Positions 28,181 through 35,766 are shown, counted from the stretch's first letter. The stretch: DNA of 64,000 nucleotides from HGM04593 sp045661205 (GCA_045661205.1 JAZRFE010000043.1:1-64000); one strand, 5' to 3'. Program-made: numbers and translations. Notes: generated from the sequence alone by a model not told the origin.

Positions 28181-28936
28181 TTATATTGGAATCTCGATAT
28201 AAGTCATATATACATCTACTCCATCTATGTTATTCTTATAAATCTCTTTCTCTGAATTAAGTAGTACAAAGTTCATCGATTTTATAAAAACTTCGTAATC
28301 TTTCTTATTATCATTTTCTTTATTGTATTTATTGGTTTTGAAAACCATTATTGGCATAAAAACGACATCGTTACAACTTCTAGCTTCTGTAATTGCTCCA
28401 GCTAAGTAATGAAGCAATTGATATCTTATATGGGTATAAGATGTAATATCATTTACATCTATTTTGTAATATTTTTCACACAAATCTTTAATTCTTTGTA
28501 ATCTTTTACTTCGGGGATTTTTATTTACATACTCTATAGATTCACGATACGCTTCTGACACATAACTACCAAAAGGTTCATCAACTTTCGCTTCTATACA
28601 TATAACTAAATGAATTCCTCCGCTGTTCCCCCATATAACCATATCGTGCATACGTCCCTTACCTTTGAATTTATCGAAGCGACTTTCATGCTCTATTCTC
28701 GCTTTAATTGGTTCTAAATCCTTGAAACCACATATTTCTATATATTCTTTTATGAGTTTTATCCCATTAGACTGTTCTATATTAGGCAAAGAAAAATATT
28801 GTGCTAATGACATTGCACTTCGACCTTCTTCCCAATGTTTTGCATCATCAACTTCCTTAAAGGCCTTTTCCAACGATTCAATATCTGCAACTACAGTTCC
28901 ATATTTATTAGTAATTCTCATAATTCTATAATTCAT
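28181..28936 (-). CDS. PD-(D/E)XK nuclease-superfamily protein
   Basis: A 251-residue soluble protein. Residues 82-117 fit the PD-(D/E)XK nuclease core: an acidic helix residue in IEHESRF, a strand with H-D98-M-V-I, then I-C-I-E115-A-K117 followed by a helix. Families with this core include restriction and defence nucleases. I do not recognise the exact family. The gene start overlaps the WYL gene by 11 bases; a second ATG at 28921 would remove the overlap. Base composition is AT-rich. Role as a defence effector is inferred from the WYL neighbour. Confidence 0.65.
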   Translation of the reverse strand: MNYRIMRITNKYGTVVADIESLEKAFKEVDDAKHWEEGRSAMSLAQYFSLPNIEQSNGIKLIKEYIEICGFKDLEPIKARIEHESRFDKFKGKGRMHDMVIWGNSGGIHLVICIEAKVDEPFGSYVSEAYRESIEYVNKNPRSKRLQRIKDLCEKYYKIDVNDITSYTHIRYQLLHYLAGAITEARSCNDVVFMPIMVFKTNKYNKENDNKKDYEVFIKSMNFVLLNSEKEIYKNNIDGVDVYMTYIEIPI

Positions 28937-29831
28937 ATTTAGTTAAACATTCTTTTAGTCTTCTTTTTATCTCCTCTCTCAATTCCACAGGCTCGAGCAC
29001 CTCAACATTCTCCCCCATAGCAAGTATGTGAGTTGAGAGTTCTGGAGTCAAACATAGTTTGTATTCAAACTCACAAAATTCGCCATACTTTGATGCGCTC
29101 TCTTTTTGGGAACAATGAAATGGTAAAGAACGCAAATATTCTATCTGCTTGCCATAAGCCCTTATCTTTACTTTTGTGGGTTTAAGTTCCTCATTTACAT
29201 ATATTCCAATAGAGTTTGCATAATACTTCTCTGCATTAAAATTCTGTGGTAAAGTAAATGATATGTCCGACAAATTCATTTCAAGAGTGCGGTCAAGTGC
29301 TATATTCCTTATACCCCCGAGTTCTTTGATACAACCAACCACATACCAGCGTTGGCGATAAACCTTCATTGCATAAGGGCAAATATTGAATGTTTCTCTA
29401 CGCCCGTAAAAACGCTGATAATCAACAATCAGTTCTTTTGACTTTTGCATTGCCTCAATAACAGTTTGCAGATATTCTGTTCCACAAGGAATCTCCTCAA
29501 ACAATATTCGTCCTTTCATATTGTGCCCTGCAGTTATCATATTGGACAGGGTAAATGAGTTCAAGAGCCATTTGCGGATACTGTCGTTCTTCAATGTATC
29601 GGGAGAAGATATGTAGTATCTGTACCCATTTGAAGGATTGCATTTTATTTCAATACCGAATAACTCCTCAACAGCACTTTTATGCTGATGGAATGTGCGC
29701 AACGGCAACGAAGCACCATCGCCCAAATAACATGCCCTCCACAAAGCATTAATTTCTTCATAGGAAAGTTGCTTATGTTGAAGGAGCGTATTCAATAGCC
29801 AAATGTAACGGTTAAATGTCTTGCTTATCAT
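28926..29831 (-). CDS. WYL-domain transcriptional regulator
   Basis: A 301-residue regulator with an N-terminal winged-helix part (about 1-75, with LSYEEINALWRA and RTFHQHKSAVEELFGI), a central WYL domain (KELIVDYQRFYGRRETFNICPY, then YRQRWYVVGC) and a C-terminal WCX-like part ending near 295. WYL proteins sense ligands, often nucleic acids, and control defence loci such as BREX and CBASS (established for CapW/BrxR). It is the first gene of the minus-strand group and probably represses its own promoter. Confidence 0.82.
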   Translation of the reverse strand: MISKTFNRYIWLLNTLLQHKQLSYEEINALWRACYLGDGASLPLRTFHQHKSAVEELFGIEIKCNPSNGYRYYISSPDTLKNDSIRKWLLNSFTLSNMITAGHNMKGRILFEEIPCGTEYLQTVIEAMQKSKELIVDYQRFYGRRETFNICPYAMKVYRQRWYVVGCIKELGGIRNIALDRTLEMNLSDISFTLPQNFNAEKYYANSIGIYVNEELKPTKVKIRAYGKQIEYLRSLPFHCSQKESASKYGEFCEFEYKLCLTPELSTHILAMGENVEVLEPVELREEIKRRLKECLTKYEL

Positions 29832-29853
29832 AACTTATACTCGTTGTACACTG

Positions 29854-29890
29854 CAAATATAATGTATGCCTATGCAAAATCATTGCATAG
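29854..29890 (-). promoter_or_regulatory. Promoter box and operator-like repeat before the WYL gene
   Basis: On the minus strand TATATTTG (29861 to 29854) is a good -7 box, 23 bases before the start codon. Immediately upstream is the inverted repeat CTATGCA-N7-TGCATAG (29870-29890), placed over the expected -33 region. A dimeric regulator bound there would block transcription. Confidence 0.55.
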
Positions 29891-29992
29891 CATTAAATTT
29901 TATTCTCTAATTGCAATTTTACTACCATATGCAAAGTTTACGCACACCTTTAGATTGTTTACATAAAAAACAACAAATCCTTTCGTATTATA

Positions 29993-30013
29993 TATAGTAA
30001 AAACAATACTATA
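29993..30013 (+). promoter_or_regulatory. Inverted repeat abutting the 30014 start codon
   Basis: TATAGTA-N7-TACTATA ends on the base before the ATG. It could be an operator or a hairpin hiding the start. Confidence 0.45.
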
Positions 30014-30514
30014 ATGAAGAACAAACATTTACAAAAACGAAGCAACGCTGTTAAGCAGAAAGTAATAATTGAATCATTGGTTTTTCAAACAAATTGGGGG
30101 TTAAAAAGACTCTATGAACCCTCAAATGACTTTATAGGAACATTAGTAAAGGCCGAACTGGATTATATTGTAGAATTGAATTTGTTTGAAGACTTATTAA
30201 TGATAAAAAAGTTCGTCGATGACGTGAAATCAACTTTTGACATTGAACCCGTTGCCGAACGTGGCGATTTTTGCAGAAGTCTAGTAGCTATTGCATTAGG
30301 TATTGGGAAAGTCGATGATATTACAAAAATAAGGACACCTATAGCCTGGCACGAACTTTTAGCAAAAAAACTTCTCTCAATATACTATCCGACTGACATG
30401 CGTAATTCAATAGCAGATTATGCAAAGAATAATGGATATAACACATCAACATATTTTGGGAAGCCTATGATAAAATTTAATGTGATATTTCTATTATTAG
30501 AAAGAGCAAGATGA
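30014..30514 (+). CDS. Unrecognised 166-residue protein with a faint DnaE-like segment
   Basis: A small soluble protein in AT-rich DNA, divergent from the WYL gene. Residues about 47-103 run ELDYI-x-x-LNLFEDLLMI and then ERGDFCRSLVAIALGIGKVDDI. The order and spacing recall the segment before and across the G-R-G-S-x-x-G-S-L-V-A-Y-A-L-G-I motif of the C-family DNA polymerase III alpha subunit, but the G-R-G-S signature is changed to E-R-G-D. No polymerase catalytic aspartates are visible. It may be a derived domain, or the likeness may be chance. Function unknown. Confidence 0.5.
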   Translation: MKNKHLQKRSNAVKQKVIIESLVFQTNWGLKRLYEPSNDFIGTLVKAELDYIVELNLFEDLLMIKKFVDDVKSTFDIEPVAERGDFCRSLVAIALGIGKVDDITKIRTPIAWHELLAKKLLSIYYPTDMRNSIADYAKNNGYNTSTYFGKPMIKFNVIFLLLERAR

Positions 30515-30582
30515 AAACATCAGTTGTCGCAAAAAATGCGACAGCTGATTATATATTAACCACATCTATATTGCTCATCAAT

Positions 30583-30630
30583 CTTGGTCTGTGCAAAATT
30601 TGCACAGACCAAGAAACAGTACTACTTTTG
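30583..30630 (+). promoter_or_regulatory. Hairpin plus promoter before the broken AlaX copy
   Basis: A 15-bp perfect stem (30583-30613, starting CTTGGTCTGTGCAAA) overlaps a promoter: TTTG at 30599-30602, a 20-base spacer and TACTTTTG at 30623-30630. The promoter matches the Bacteroidetes pattern exactly and points at the truncated AlaX start at 30660. Confidence 0.65.
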
Positions 30631-30659
30631 TGTTGATTATTCACGAAATTAAACAACCC

Positions 30660-30743
30660 ATGACAACCGAAACACCCCAACTCAACGAACACAACAAGAC
30701 GGAGTACCCTCCTATGCACATAAGTGAGTCTGAGGTAGAATAA
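30660..30743 (+). pseudogene. Truncated 5' end of an AlaX-like gene
   Basis: The first 20 codons match those of the intact gene at 32516 (one amino-acid change, T for Q at residue 14; about five base differences), including the first zinc-ligand histidine. After ATGCA the similarity stops and the frame runs into TAA after 27 codons. It is a broken paralogue or an older copy cut by an insertion. The match begins at the start codon and does not include the upstream DNA. Confidence 0.8.
30704..30731. repeat. Island junction sequence, copy 2
   Basis: ACCCTCCTATGCA followed after a short spacer by GTGAGTCTGA, matching the copy at 27656-27685. Here the first half is coding sequence of the broken AlaX copy. 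A minus-strand accessory gene (acyltransferase) follows, as at copy 1. Confidence 0.6.
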
Positions 30744-30762
30744 ATATAACCTACAATATTTC

Positions 30763-31713
30763 TTAATATCTCACATAAAAATTCTCTTTTAGGAAAATAT
30801 ATTTGCTTATGTTAAGTTTATCACATAACCAAGCACAAAATAAACAGCTAGAAACAATAAAACTCAAAGCAAACAAAAGAAAAGATATGGCTGTTGGGTC
30901 AAATTGAAAATATGGTGCTACTATTTTTGTTATAATTGTAAATAATGGAGAGAAAACCACTATTGACAACGAGTTTTTTCCGAAGTATAACATTAATCTC
31001 TTATGTACAGTAGGAGAATAATTATACAAAAACAATAGAAAACTTACTACAAGCACCGTAATGGCAATACCAGCCATAGACCCCCTATAATAATTGCCAC
31101 TTGAAGAAAACAGAACAATTAACGGCAATATTACTACAAAAGAAGGAGAAATCACATCAATAAAACTCTTTCGGCTCCGCTGTATACATATACCAATTAA
31201 AAAATATATTACATTTTCCCAACGTAAATTATCAATTACATTAGTTAGACCATATAGTATCATCGCAGTTAACACCAAACAAGTAAACTCATTAAGTTTA
31301 CAACCTTTATATATAGAATAATATATGGTAGTACATATGATAAGCGTATGAATATACCAATAGGTACCAAATGGCTGGAATATAATCATATGTATAAATT
31401 CATAAACATCAAGGTTTTCAATTTGATTAGATGCACCAACTATTTTACCAAAAAAATAGATCAACAATATATAAATACTTTCAAATATAACATATGGTAC
31501 TAATAATCTAAGTATTCCTTTTCCGAAAGTCTTTATATCTTTCTCAATATTAGCCAAATAACCCGATATAATTAAAAATGCAGACATGTGAAAAGTGTAG
31601 ACAGCTTCACTAAGCACTGGATAAGTTTTATTAATTAATTGTAAATGGAATATAACCATTAATAAAATAAAAACGCCTTTCAAATAATCCAATTGTAAAA
31701 TTCTTTGTTGCAT
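30763..31713 (-). CDS. Membrane acyltransferase (acyltransferase 3 family), island copy
   Basis: A 316-residue polytopic protein with about ten membrane segments. The start QLDYLKGVFILLMVIFHLQ has the family's D-x-L-K-G and active-site H, and the next segment has FHMSAFLIISGYLAN. It probably O-acylates a surface glycan or lipid. It is very AT-rich and lies in the island, unlike the acyltransferase at 26576, to which it is only distantly similar. No partner genes adjoin it. Confidence 0.78.
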   Translation of the reverse strand: MQQRILQLDYLKGVFILLMVIFHLQLINKTYPVLSEAVYTFHMSAFLIISGYLANIEKDIKTFGKGILRLLVPYVIFESIYILLIYFFGKIVGASNQIENLDVYEFIHMIIFQPFGTYWYIHTLIICTTIYYSIYKGCKLNEFTCLVLTAMILYGLTNVIDNLRWENVIYFLIGICIQRSRKSFIDVISPSFVVILPLIVLFSSSGNYYRGSMAGIAITVLVVSFLLFLYNYSPTVHKRLMLYFGKNSLSIVVFSPLFTIITKIVAPYFQFDPTAISFLLFALSFIVSSCLFCAWLCDKLNISKYIFLKENFYVRY

Positions 31714-32515
31714 ATTGCTAAAAAATGTATTAGTTCTTTAAAATGATTGATATTTAATCTGTATTGAAGTTTTGATGCGCAACTATTAACATTTACAAAT
31801 GTAATACATTTACAAATACATGCACAAGATATTTATTAAAATTATTACAGATGCTTTAAAATTTAAATAAATTAAGTTTTTGACATTTTGGCTTATTTTG
31901 ATCAGTGGGTTTTGTAATTCAACTATATCAATTCACTCAAGAGTAGACGCTCAAGCAACATTTTAAATTCATTGATTGAATATAGACTTTTACATTATGC
32001 TTTATTTAAACTAAAAATTATATACAGATTGTACACATAGATGAATATTGACAGCATTTTCAGAGTACCCCAATAGTAAAGAGAGGCCTCATTTTAAGAA
32101 CACCAAAATCTAAATAAATGGTGATAAAATCTTATTATTTAGATTTTTCCGAATTTGTAATATTGGACAAACCTAAATAATTTTTAATAACGTTTTTTAG
32201 TACAATCACCTCAAATACCTTGGGCTTCATCTATATAATAGTTGGGTTCAACAACCTCTTATTTTTTTGACTCTGTTACAAAATATGTATTATTTGTGTG
32301 AATGCTATAGAGTACTACAAAATCAACACACACTTCATCTAGTGTAAAACAATTGTATATTAACCAATTACAAATACACAATATAATCTTAACGCATCAA
32401 TAATATATTATAACTAAAAAGTAAGCACATAAATATATAACTTCTAGAATCATTGTATTAATAAACTTATTAAATTTGTAGCGCATATTGTCTAACAATG
32501 CTATAATTCAAATCT
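31714..32515. other. AT-rich region without genes
   Basis: About 800 bases with no open frame worth reporting and the highest AT content in the window. It contains one clear hairpin at 32105-32147 (13-bp arms AAAATCTAAATAA and complement, 17-base loop, trailing T5) that could be a terminator for a lost plus-strand gene. I see no tRNA, tandem repeat or transposase fragment. It probably represents decayed or horizontally acquired DNA. Confidence 0.6.
32471..32478 (+). promoter_or_regulatory. Putative -7 box for the intact AlaX-like gene
   Basis: TAAATTTG fits the Bacteroidetes box, 37 bases before the start. The nearest TTG upstream (32453) is only 15 bases away, shorter than usual, so the promoter is tentative. 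Confidence 0.4.
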
Positions 32516-32989
32516 ATGACAACCGAAACACCCCAACTTAACGAACACAATAAGCAGGAGTACCCTCCAATGCATTCAGTAGAACACATTTTAAACCAGA
32601 CGATGGTGCGCATGTTCGGATGCAAGAGAAGCAAAAACGCGCATATAGAGCGCAAAAAGAGCAAGTGTGACTACCAACTTACCGAGGCACCGACAGAGCA
32701 GCAGATAGCAGCCATAGAGGAGCAGGTGAACATGGTGATAGCATCGTGTCTGCCTGTGACGATAGAATACACCACCATCGACAAGCTTCCACCCGAGGTA
32801 GAGACTGAAAAGCTGCCCGAGGATGTCAGCGAGACAATACGTCTGGTGCGCATCGGCGACTACGATATGTGCGCCTGCGTGGGATTGCACGTAGAGAACA
32901 CATCCGAGATTGGAACATTCAAAATCATCAGCCACACATGGGAAAATGGCACTTTACGCCTAAGATTCAAGCTGCTGACGAAAATATAA
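32516..32989 (+). CDS. AlaX-like tRNA(Ala) trans-editing domain protein
   Basis: A 157-residue free-standing relative of the alanyl-tRNA synthetase editing domain, which hydrolyses mischarged Ser- or Gly-tRNA(Ala). The zinc ligands are recognisable: H20-x3-H24 in MHSVEHILN and C121-x3-H125 in C-V-G-L-H-V-E-N-T. The segment after it, T-S-E-I-G-x-F-K-I, is also family-typical. It is small, so AlaX-S-like. Its base composition returns to that of the core genes, so it is the right edge of the island. The next gene has its own promoter. Confidence 0.83.
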   Translation: MTTETPQLNEHNKQEYPPMHSVEHILNQTMVRMFGCKRSKNAHIERKKSKCDYQLTEAPTEQQIAAIEEQVNMVIASCLPVTIEYTTIDKLPPEVETEKLPEDVSETIRLVRIGDYDMCACVGLHVENTSEIGTFKIISHTWENGTLRLRFKLLTKI

Positions 32990-32990
32990 T

Positions 32991-33021
32991 TTGCAACTAA
33001 GCGGCTTTTGTTGTATCTTCG
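32991..33021 (+). promoter_or_regulatory. Promoter of the chorismatase/Rid-like gene
   Basis: TTG at 32991-32993, a 20-base spacer and TATCTTCG at 33014-33021. It is one base off the TAnnTTTG consensus and 26 bases before the chosen start. Confidence 0.6.
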
Positions 33022-33047
33022 CGGCTCAAGAACCATCAACATACAAA

Positions 33048-34139
33048 ATGACAAACAAAAGACAGGAAATATTCTTTGCATCGGCAGACACTTTCGAGAG
33101 GATGTGCCATGAATTGTTACAGCAGATTGCAAGCAAGGAGAAGATGCTGAAACTGACAGTATTCAATGCCCCTGCCGACAATGATGAATATTTCGCCAAC
33201 CTTTGTTTGTTAAAAGAAAGCGTAGCAACGCTATTTGGCGAAAATGCTCCGCTCGTAGCCTATGTGGCACAGCCCTGCCTGACGGCAACGATGGCTGCCG
33301 AAGTAACATACCTCCCCGAGGATGAGGTTGCACGATACGAACGTCACAAGGGTTACACACTGTTACATGGCAATGGATTCTGCGAGCTTGTTACCGAGGG
33401 TATCCCCCCCCACTCTCTTGCTGGCAGCATCAAAGAGCAGTCACAAGAGATTTTTGCGCAGTTGGGCGACATTCTCGCAAACAACGGCTTTGCGACAAGC
33501 GACATCTACCGTCAGTGGAACTACATTGAGCAGATAACATCGATGCACGACGGCAGACAAAACTATCAAGAGTTCAACGATGCCCGCAGCCGTTTCTACA
33601 ACAGTGCGCAATGGGCGAATGGCTATCCTGCCGCGACAGGCATAGGTACTTCGTGTGGCGGAGTAATGGTTGAGGTATATGCCATAAAAGGCGAACATGT
33701 TGTAAACCACGCCATTGACAACCCCTTGCAAACATCGGCACACAGCTACTCGCAAAAGGTGCTCACAGGCAAGAGCGACGAGCCCGAGCGCACCACTCCG
33801 AAATTTGAGCGTGCGCGTCTCGTAGGCGACACAGTATATATTTCGGGTACGGCAGCCATCAAGGGCGAGGATAGTCTTTCGCTTGACAAGGCTGCCGAGC
33901 AGACTGCAGAGACCATGCAGATTATAAAGAAATTAGTTTCTCCCGAAAATCTGCCCATAGCAGCAAAGGAGAGCAAATACACCCTGTTGCGCATATATGT
34001 CAAGAATAGCGCGGATGCTCCCGAGGTTATCAAGTTCATGGAAGAGAACTTCGCCGACGTTCCCAAGCATTATCTCGAGGCAGACGTGTGTCGCCCCGAA
34101 CTTCTTGTAGAGATTGAGGGAACAGCTAAGGTAAAATAA
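33048..34139 (+). CDS. Chorismatase/Rid (YjgF)-like protein
   Basis: A 363-residue soluble protein. The frame is open from 32991, but the ATG at 33048 lies properly downstream of the promoter. The middle, with IYRQWNYIEQI, then a Q-E-F-N-D-A-R segment, A-T-G-I-G-T and an H-S-Y-S-Q-K-V-L stretch, followed by LVGDTVYISGTAAIKGEDS, recalls FkbO/Hyg5 chorismatases, which carry a Rid-like fold and split chorismate. The C-terminal half alone looks like a Rid domain. Reaction and partner are not certain. A hairpin terminator follows. Confidence 0.62.
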   Translation: MTNKRQEIFFASADTFERMCHELLQQIASKEKMLKLTVFNAPADNDEYFANLCLLKESVATLFGENAPLVAYVAQPCLTATMAAEVTYLPEDEVARYERHKGYTLLHGNGFCELVTEGIPPHSLAGSIKEQSQEIFAQLGDILANNGFATSDIYRQWNYIEQITSMHDGRQNYQEFNDARSRFYNSAQWANGYPAATGIGTSCGGVMVEVYAIKGEHVVNHAIDNPLQTSAHSYSQKVLTGKSDEPERTTPKFERARLVGDTVYISGTAAIKGEDSLSLDKAAEQTAETMQIIKKLVSPENLPIAAKESKYTLLRIYVKNSADAPEVIKFMEENFADVPKHYLEADVCRPELLVEIEGTAKVK

Positions 34140-34154
34140 TCGATTGAAAAGTAC

Positions 34155-34206
34155 TATAAAAGTGCACAACCTTCATCTGCGCAGATGGAGGTTGTGCACT
34201 TTTATA
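34155..34206. terminator. Long bidirectional hairpin terminator
   Basis: A near-perfect inverted repeat of about 26 bp per arm (one mismatch), beginning TATAAAAGTGCACAACCT and containing an inner CATCTGC/GCAGATG palindrome. It separates converging genes. Confidence 0.88.
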
Positions 34207-34214
34207 ACCTTCTC

Positions 34215-34634
34215 TTAATTTTTCTTTTTACTACATTTATACTCAATGATAAAGGCAAGAAGCAATCCTGCGCCACCCGTAAATAGTACTGAGGCTCCAA
34301 TAATCAAAGTTATAAACGAGTAAACATTATAAGAAGTCATCTCCCTGAAGCTTTGCACAGTATCAACGTTCAATGCAAAAAGCACAATTCCCAATATAAG
34401 CCCCAAGCCCAAGCCCATAAGCAGACAACCTACCTTAAGAGCAGAAAAAGAGAAAGGCAACGAAGTGTTGTACCCTTTGAGACAGTCCTTTAGCGACGCA
34501 TTATTGGCATTGTCGAAATTCATCTTCTCCAATAAAAACAGTCGTTCCTTTTTACACACGAAGAGTTCGAAGAGTTTGTAAATGCCATAGGTAACAATAC
34601 CAAAAGTAAGCGGGATAGTAATAAAATCCATCAT
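34215..34634 (-). CDS. Small membrane protein of the ECF sigma locus (DUF6249-like)
   Basis: A 139-residue protein with three membrane segments: an N-terminal one (about 5-23), then two in the C-terminal half (about 70-90 and 106-130), separated by a soluble part (about 27-62). It ends in a basic tail, CSKKKN. I place it tentatively near DUF6249 proteins, which often lie beside Bacteroidetes ECF sigma genes. It is divergent from the sigma gene and has an identical ECF-type promoter, so it is probably a regulon member and may respond to envelope conditions. Confidence 0.62.
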   Translation of the reverse strand: MMDFITIPLTFGIVTYGIYKLFELFVCKKERLFLLEKMNFDNANNASLKDCLKGYNTSLPFSFSALKVGCLLMGLGLGLILGIVLFALNVDTVQSFREMTSYNVYSFITLIIGASVLFTGGAGLLLAFIIEYKCSKKKN

Positions 34635-34676
34635 AGTTATAAATATTTAGTTAGTAATTTTGTTCCTTTGTACCCT

Positions 34677-34704
34677 TTAGACGCAGATAAATATAAAAGG
34701 TTAC
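34677..34704 (-). promoter_or_regulatory. ECF sigma-type promoter for the membrane gene
   Basis: On the minus strand GTAACC (34704 to 34699), a 15-base spacer and CGTCTAA (34683 to 34677). Same boxes and same spacing as the sigma gene promoter. Predicted leader is about 36 nt. Confidence 0.75.
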
Positions 34705-34748
34705 AGATTTTTGAAAAAACTTTTCTCAAAAAAAATATTAGAAAAAAT

Positions 34749-34776
34749 GTAACCGTGAAAGTTTTTTTGCGTCTAA
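34749..34776 (+). promoter_or_regulatory. ECF sigma-type promoter for the sigma gene (autoregulated)
   Basis: GTAACC at 34749-34754, a 15-base spacer and CGTCTAA at 34770-34776. The CGTC core is typical of ECF -10 boxes. The start codon at 34784 is only seven bases after the box, so the transcript should begin at or within a few bases of the ATG. Confidence 0.78.
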
Positions 34777-34783
34777 AGAGTAA

Positions 34784-35332
34784 ATGAAAAGCGACGAGAA
34801 AAATATAATAGAACACATCTTAAGGGGAAAGACACACCTTTTTGCTCACTTTGTCGAGAAGTACAGCGAGGCAGTCTTTTCCCTTGTGGTGCACATGGTA
34901 AACTGTCGCGAAGATGCCGAAGAGATTACACAGAACATTTTCTTGAAGGCATTTGAGAAATTATCATCTTTCAACGTCGATAGCAGCTTCTCTACATGGC
35001 TCTACCGCATAGCCTACAACACCACTATTTCGGCACTGCGCAAGAGACCATGCAACAGCGTCACCATTGCCGAGGAGATTCTCGCCGACACCGACGACGA
35101 GCTTGTGGATGAAACGCTAAGCGAAGAGAACGAAGAGCTTCTGCAACGGCTCGAACGAGCGATAAGCATGCTCAATGCCGAGGAGCGCGCCCTTGTAACG
35201 CTCTACCATTTAGAGGAGCGAAGCATATACGAAACGGCACAAATAACCGGGCTTAAAGAGAGCAACGTGAAGGTGAAACTGCACCGCACGCGCAAGAAAT
35301 TGTATTTACTTATAAATGAGCAGGAAATATGA
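34784..35332 (+). CDS. ECF-family RNA polymerase sigma factor
   Basis: A 182-residue ECF sigma factor. Region 2 runs from about 16 to 85 (FAHFVEKYSEAVFSLV, then EDAEEITQNIFLKAFEKLSSF and FSTWLYRIAYNTTI), a short acidic linker follows, and region 4 lies at about 125-178 (MLNAEERALVTLYHLEERS and KESNVKVKLHRTRKKL). It shares an ATGA overlap with the next gene, as sigma/anti-sigma pairs usually do. Two divergent promoters with matching boxes suggest it drives itself and the membrane protein. Confidence 0.92.
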   Translation: MKSDEKNIIEHILRGKTHLFAHFVEKYSEAVFSLVVHMVNCREDAEEITQNIFLKAFEKLSSFNVDSSFSTWLYRIAYNTTISALRKRPCNSVTIAEEILADTDDELVDETLSEENEELLQRLERAISMLNAEERALVTLYHLEERSIYETAQITGLKESNVKVKLHRTRKKLYLLINEQEI

Positions 35333-35709
35333 AAGAGCAAGAGAGATACAACAGTCTGAAGAGAGCCATGCAAAGACAGGATGGAAAAATAAAGCTCTCT
35401 ACAAATTTCACATACACCACAATGCAACGAGTAAACGAGGTGGCTGCGGCACGCGAGAAACGAGAAAACAAGATTCAGTTTTTCGCTATTGCTGTTGCTG
35501 CAATGCTGATAATAATAGGCGGGGGATATATTGTTGCTCCCATGATAAAAGACTTCACATTCTCATTCGGTATATGGGATTATTTTGCATCGCTAAGCGA
35601 GAGTATCGATATATTGAAAATGTATGCCCCCATCTTCGTAGCTCTTATTCTACTACTACTGCTCGACATTAAGCTAAGAGCAATTTTCAGGAAAAAGCAG
35701 AATCAATAA
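35329..35709 (+). CDS. Probable anti-sigma membrane protein
   Basis: A 126-residue protein with a charged cytoplasmic N-terminus (about 1-46), a membrane segment at about 49-72, a short loop and a second membrane segment at about 98-117, ending in a basic tail. Its start overlaps the sigma stop (ATGA). Position and topology suggest it binds and restrains the ECF factor at the membrane. It lacks the zinc-finger H-x3-C-x2-C of ZAS anti-sigmas. Confidence 0.68.
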   Translation: MKEQERYNSLKRAMQRQDGKIKLSTNFTYTTMQRVNEVAAAREKRENKIQFFAIAVAAMLIIIGGGYIVAPMIKDFTFSFGIWDYFASLSESIDILKMYAPIFVALILLLLLDIKLRAIFRKKQNQ

Positions 35710-35710
35710 A

Positions 35711-35747
35711 AAAAGATACGCGCAGAATGAATCGGCGCGTATCTTTT
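35711..35747. terminator. Bidirectional terminator after the ECF operon
   Basis: AAAAGATACGCGC and its complement flank an 11-base loop, with A- and T-tracts on the two sides, between converging genes. Confidence 0.92.
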
Positions 35748-35766
35748 CTATTATGGAACGTGAATA

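Noticed and set aside
29993..30013. Ribosome-binding element for the 30014 gene
   Set aside because: It has no complementarity to the 16S rRNA tail, and genes here generally lack Shine-Dalgarno sequences; kept only as a possible operator.
27656..30731. Integron-type attC sites
   Set aside because: The repeated junction lacks the long imperfect palindrome and the conserved ends of attC, and no integrase is present. The nearby hairpin at 27702-27740 is a terminator.
27533..32515. Insertion sequence or conjugative element
   Set aside because: No transposase, tyrosine or serine recombinase, mobilisation gene or terminal inverted repeat can be seen.
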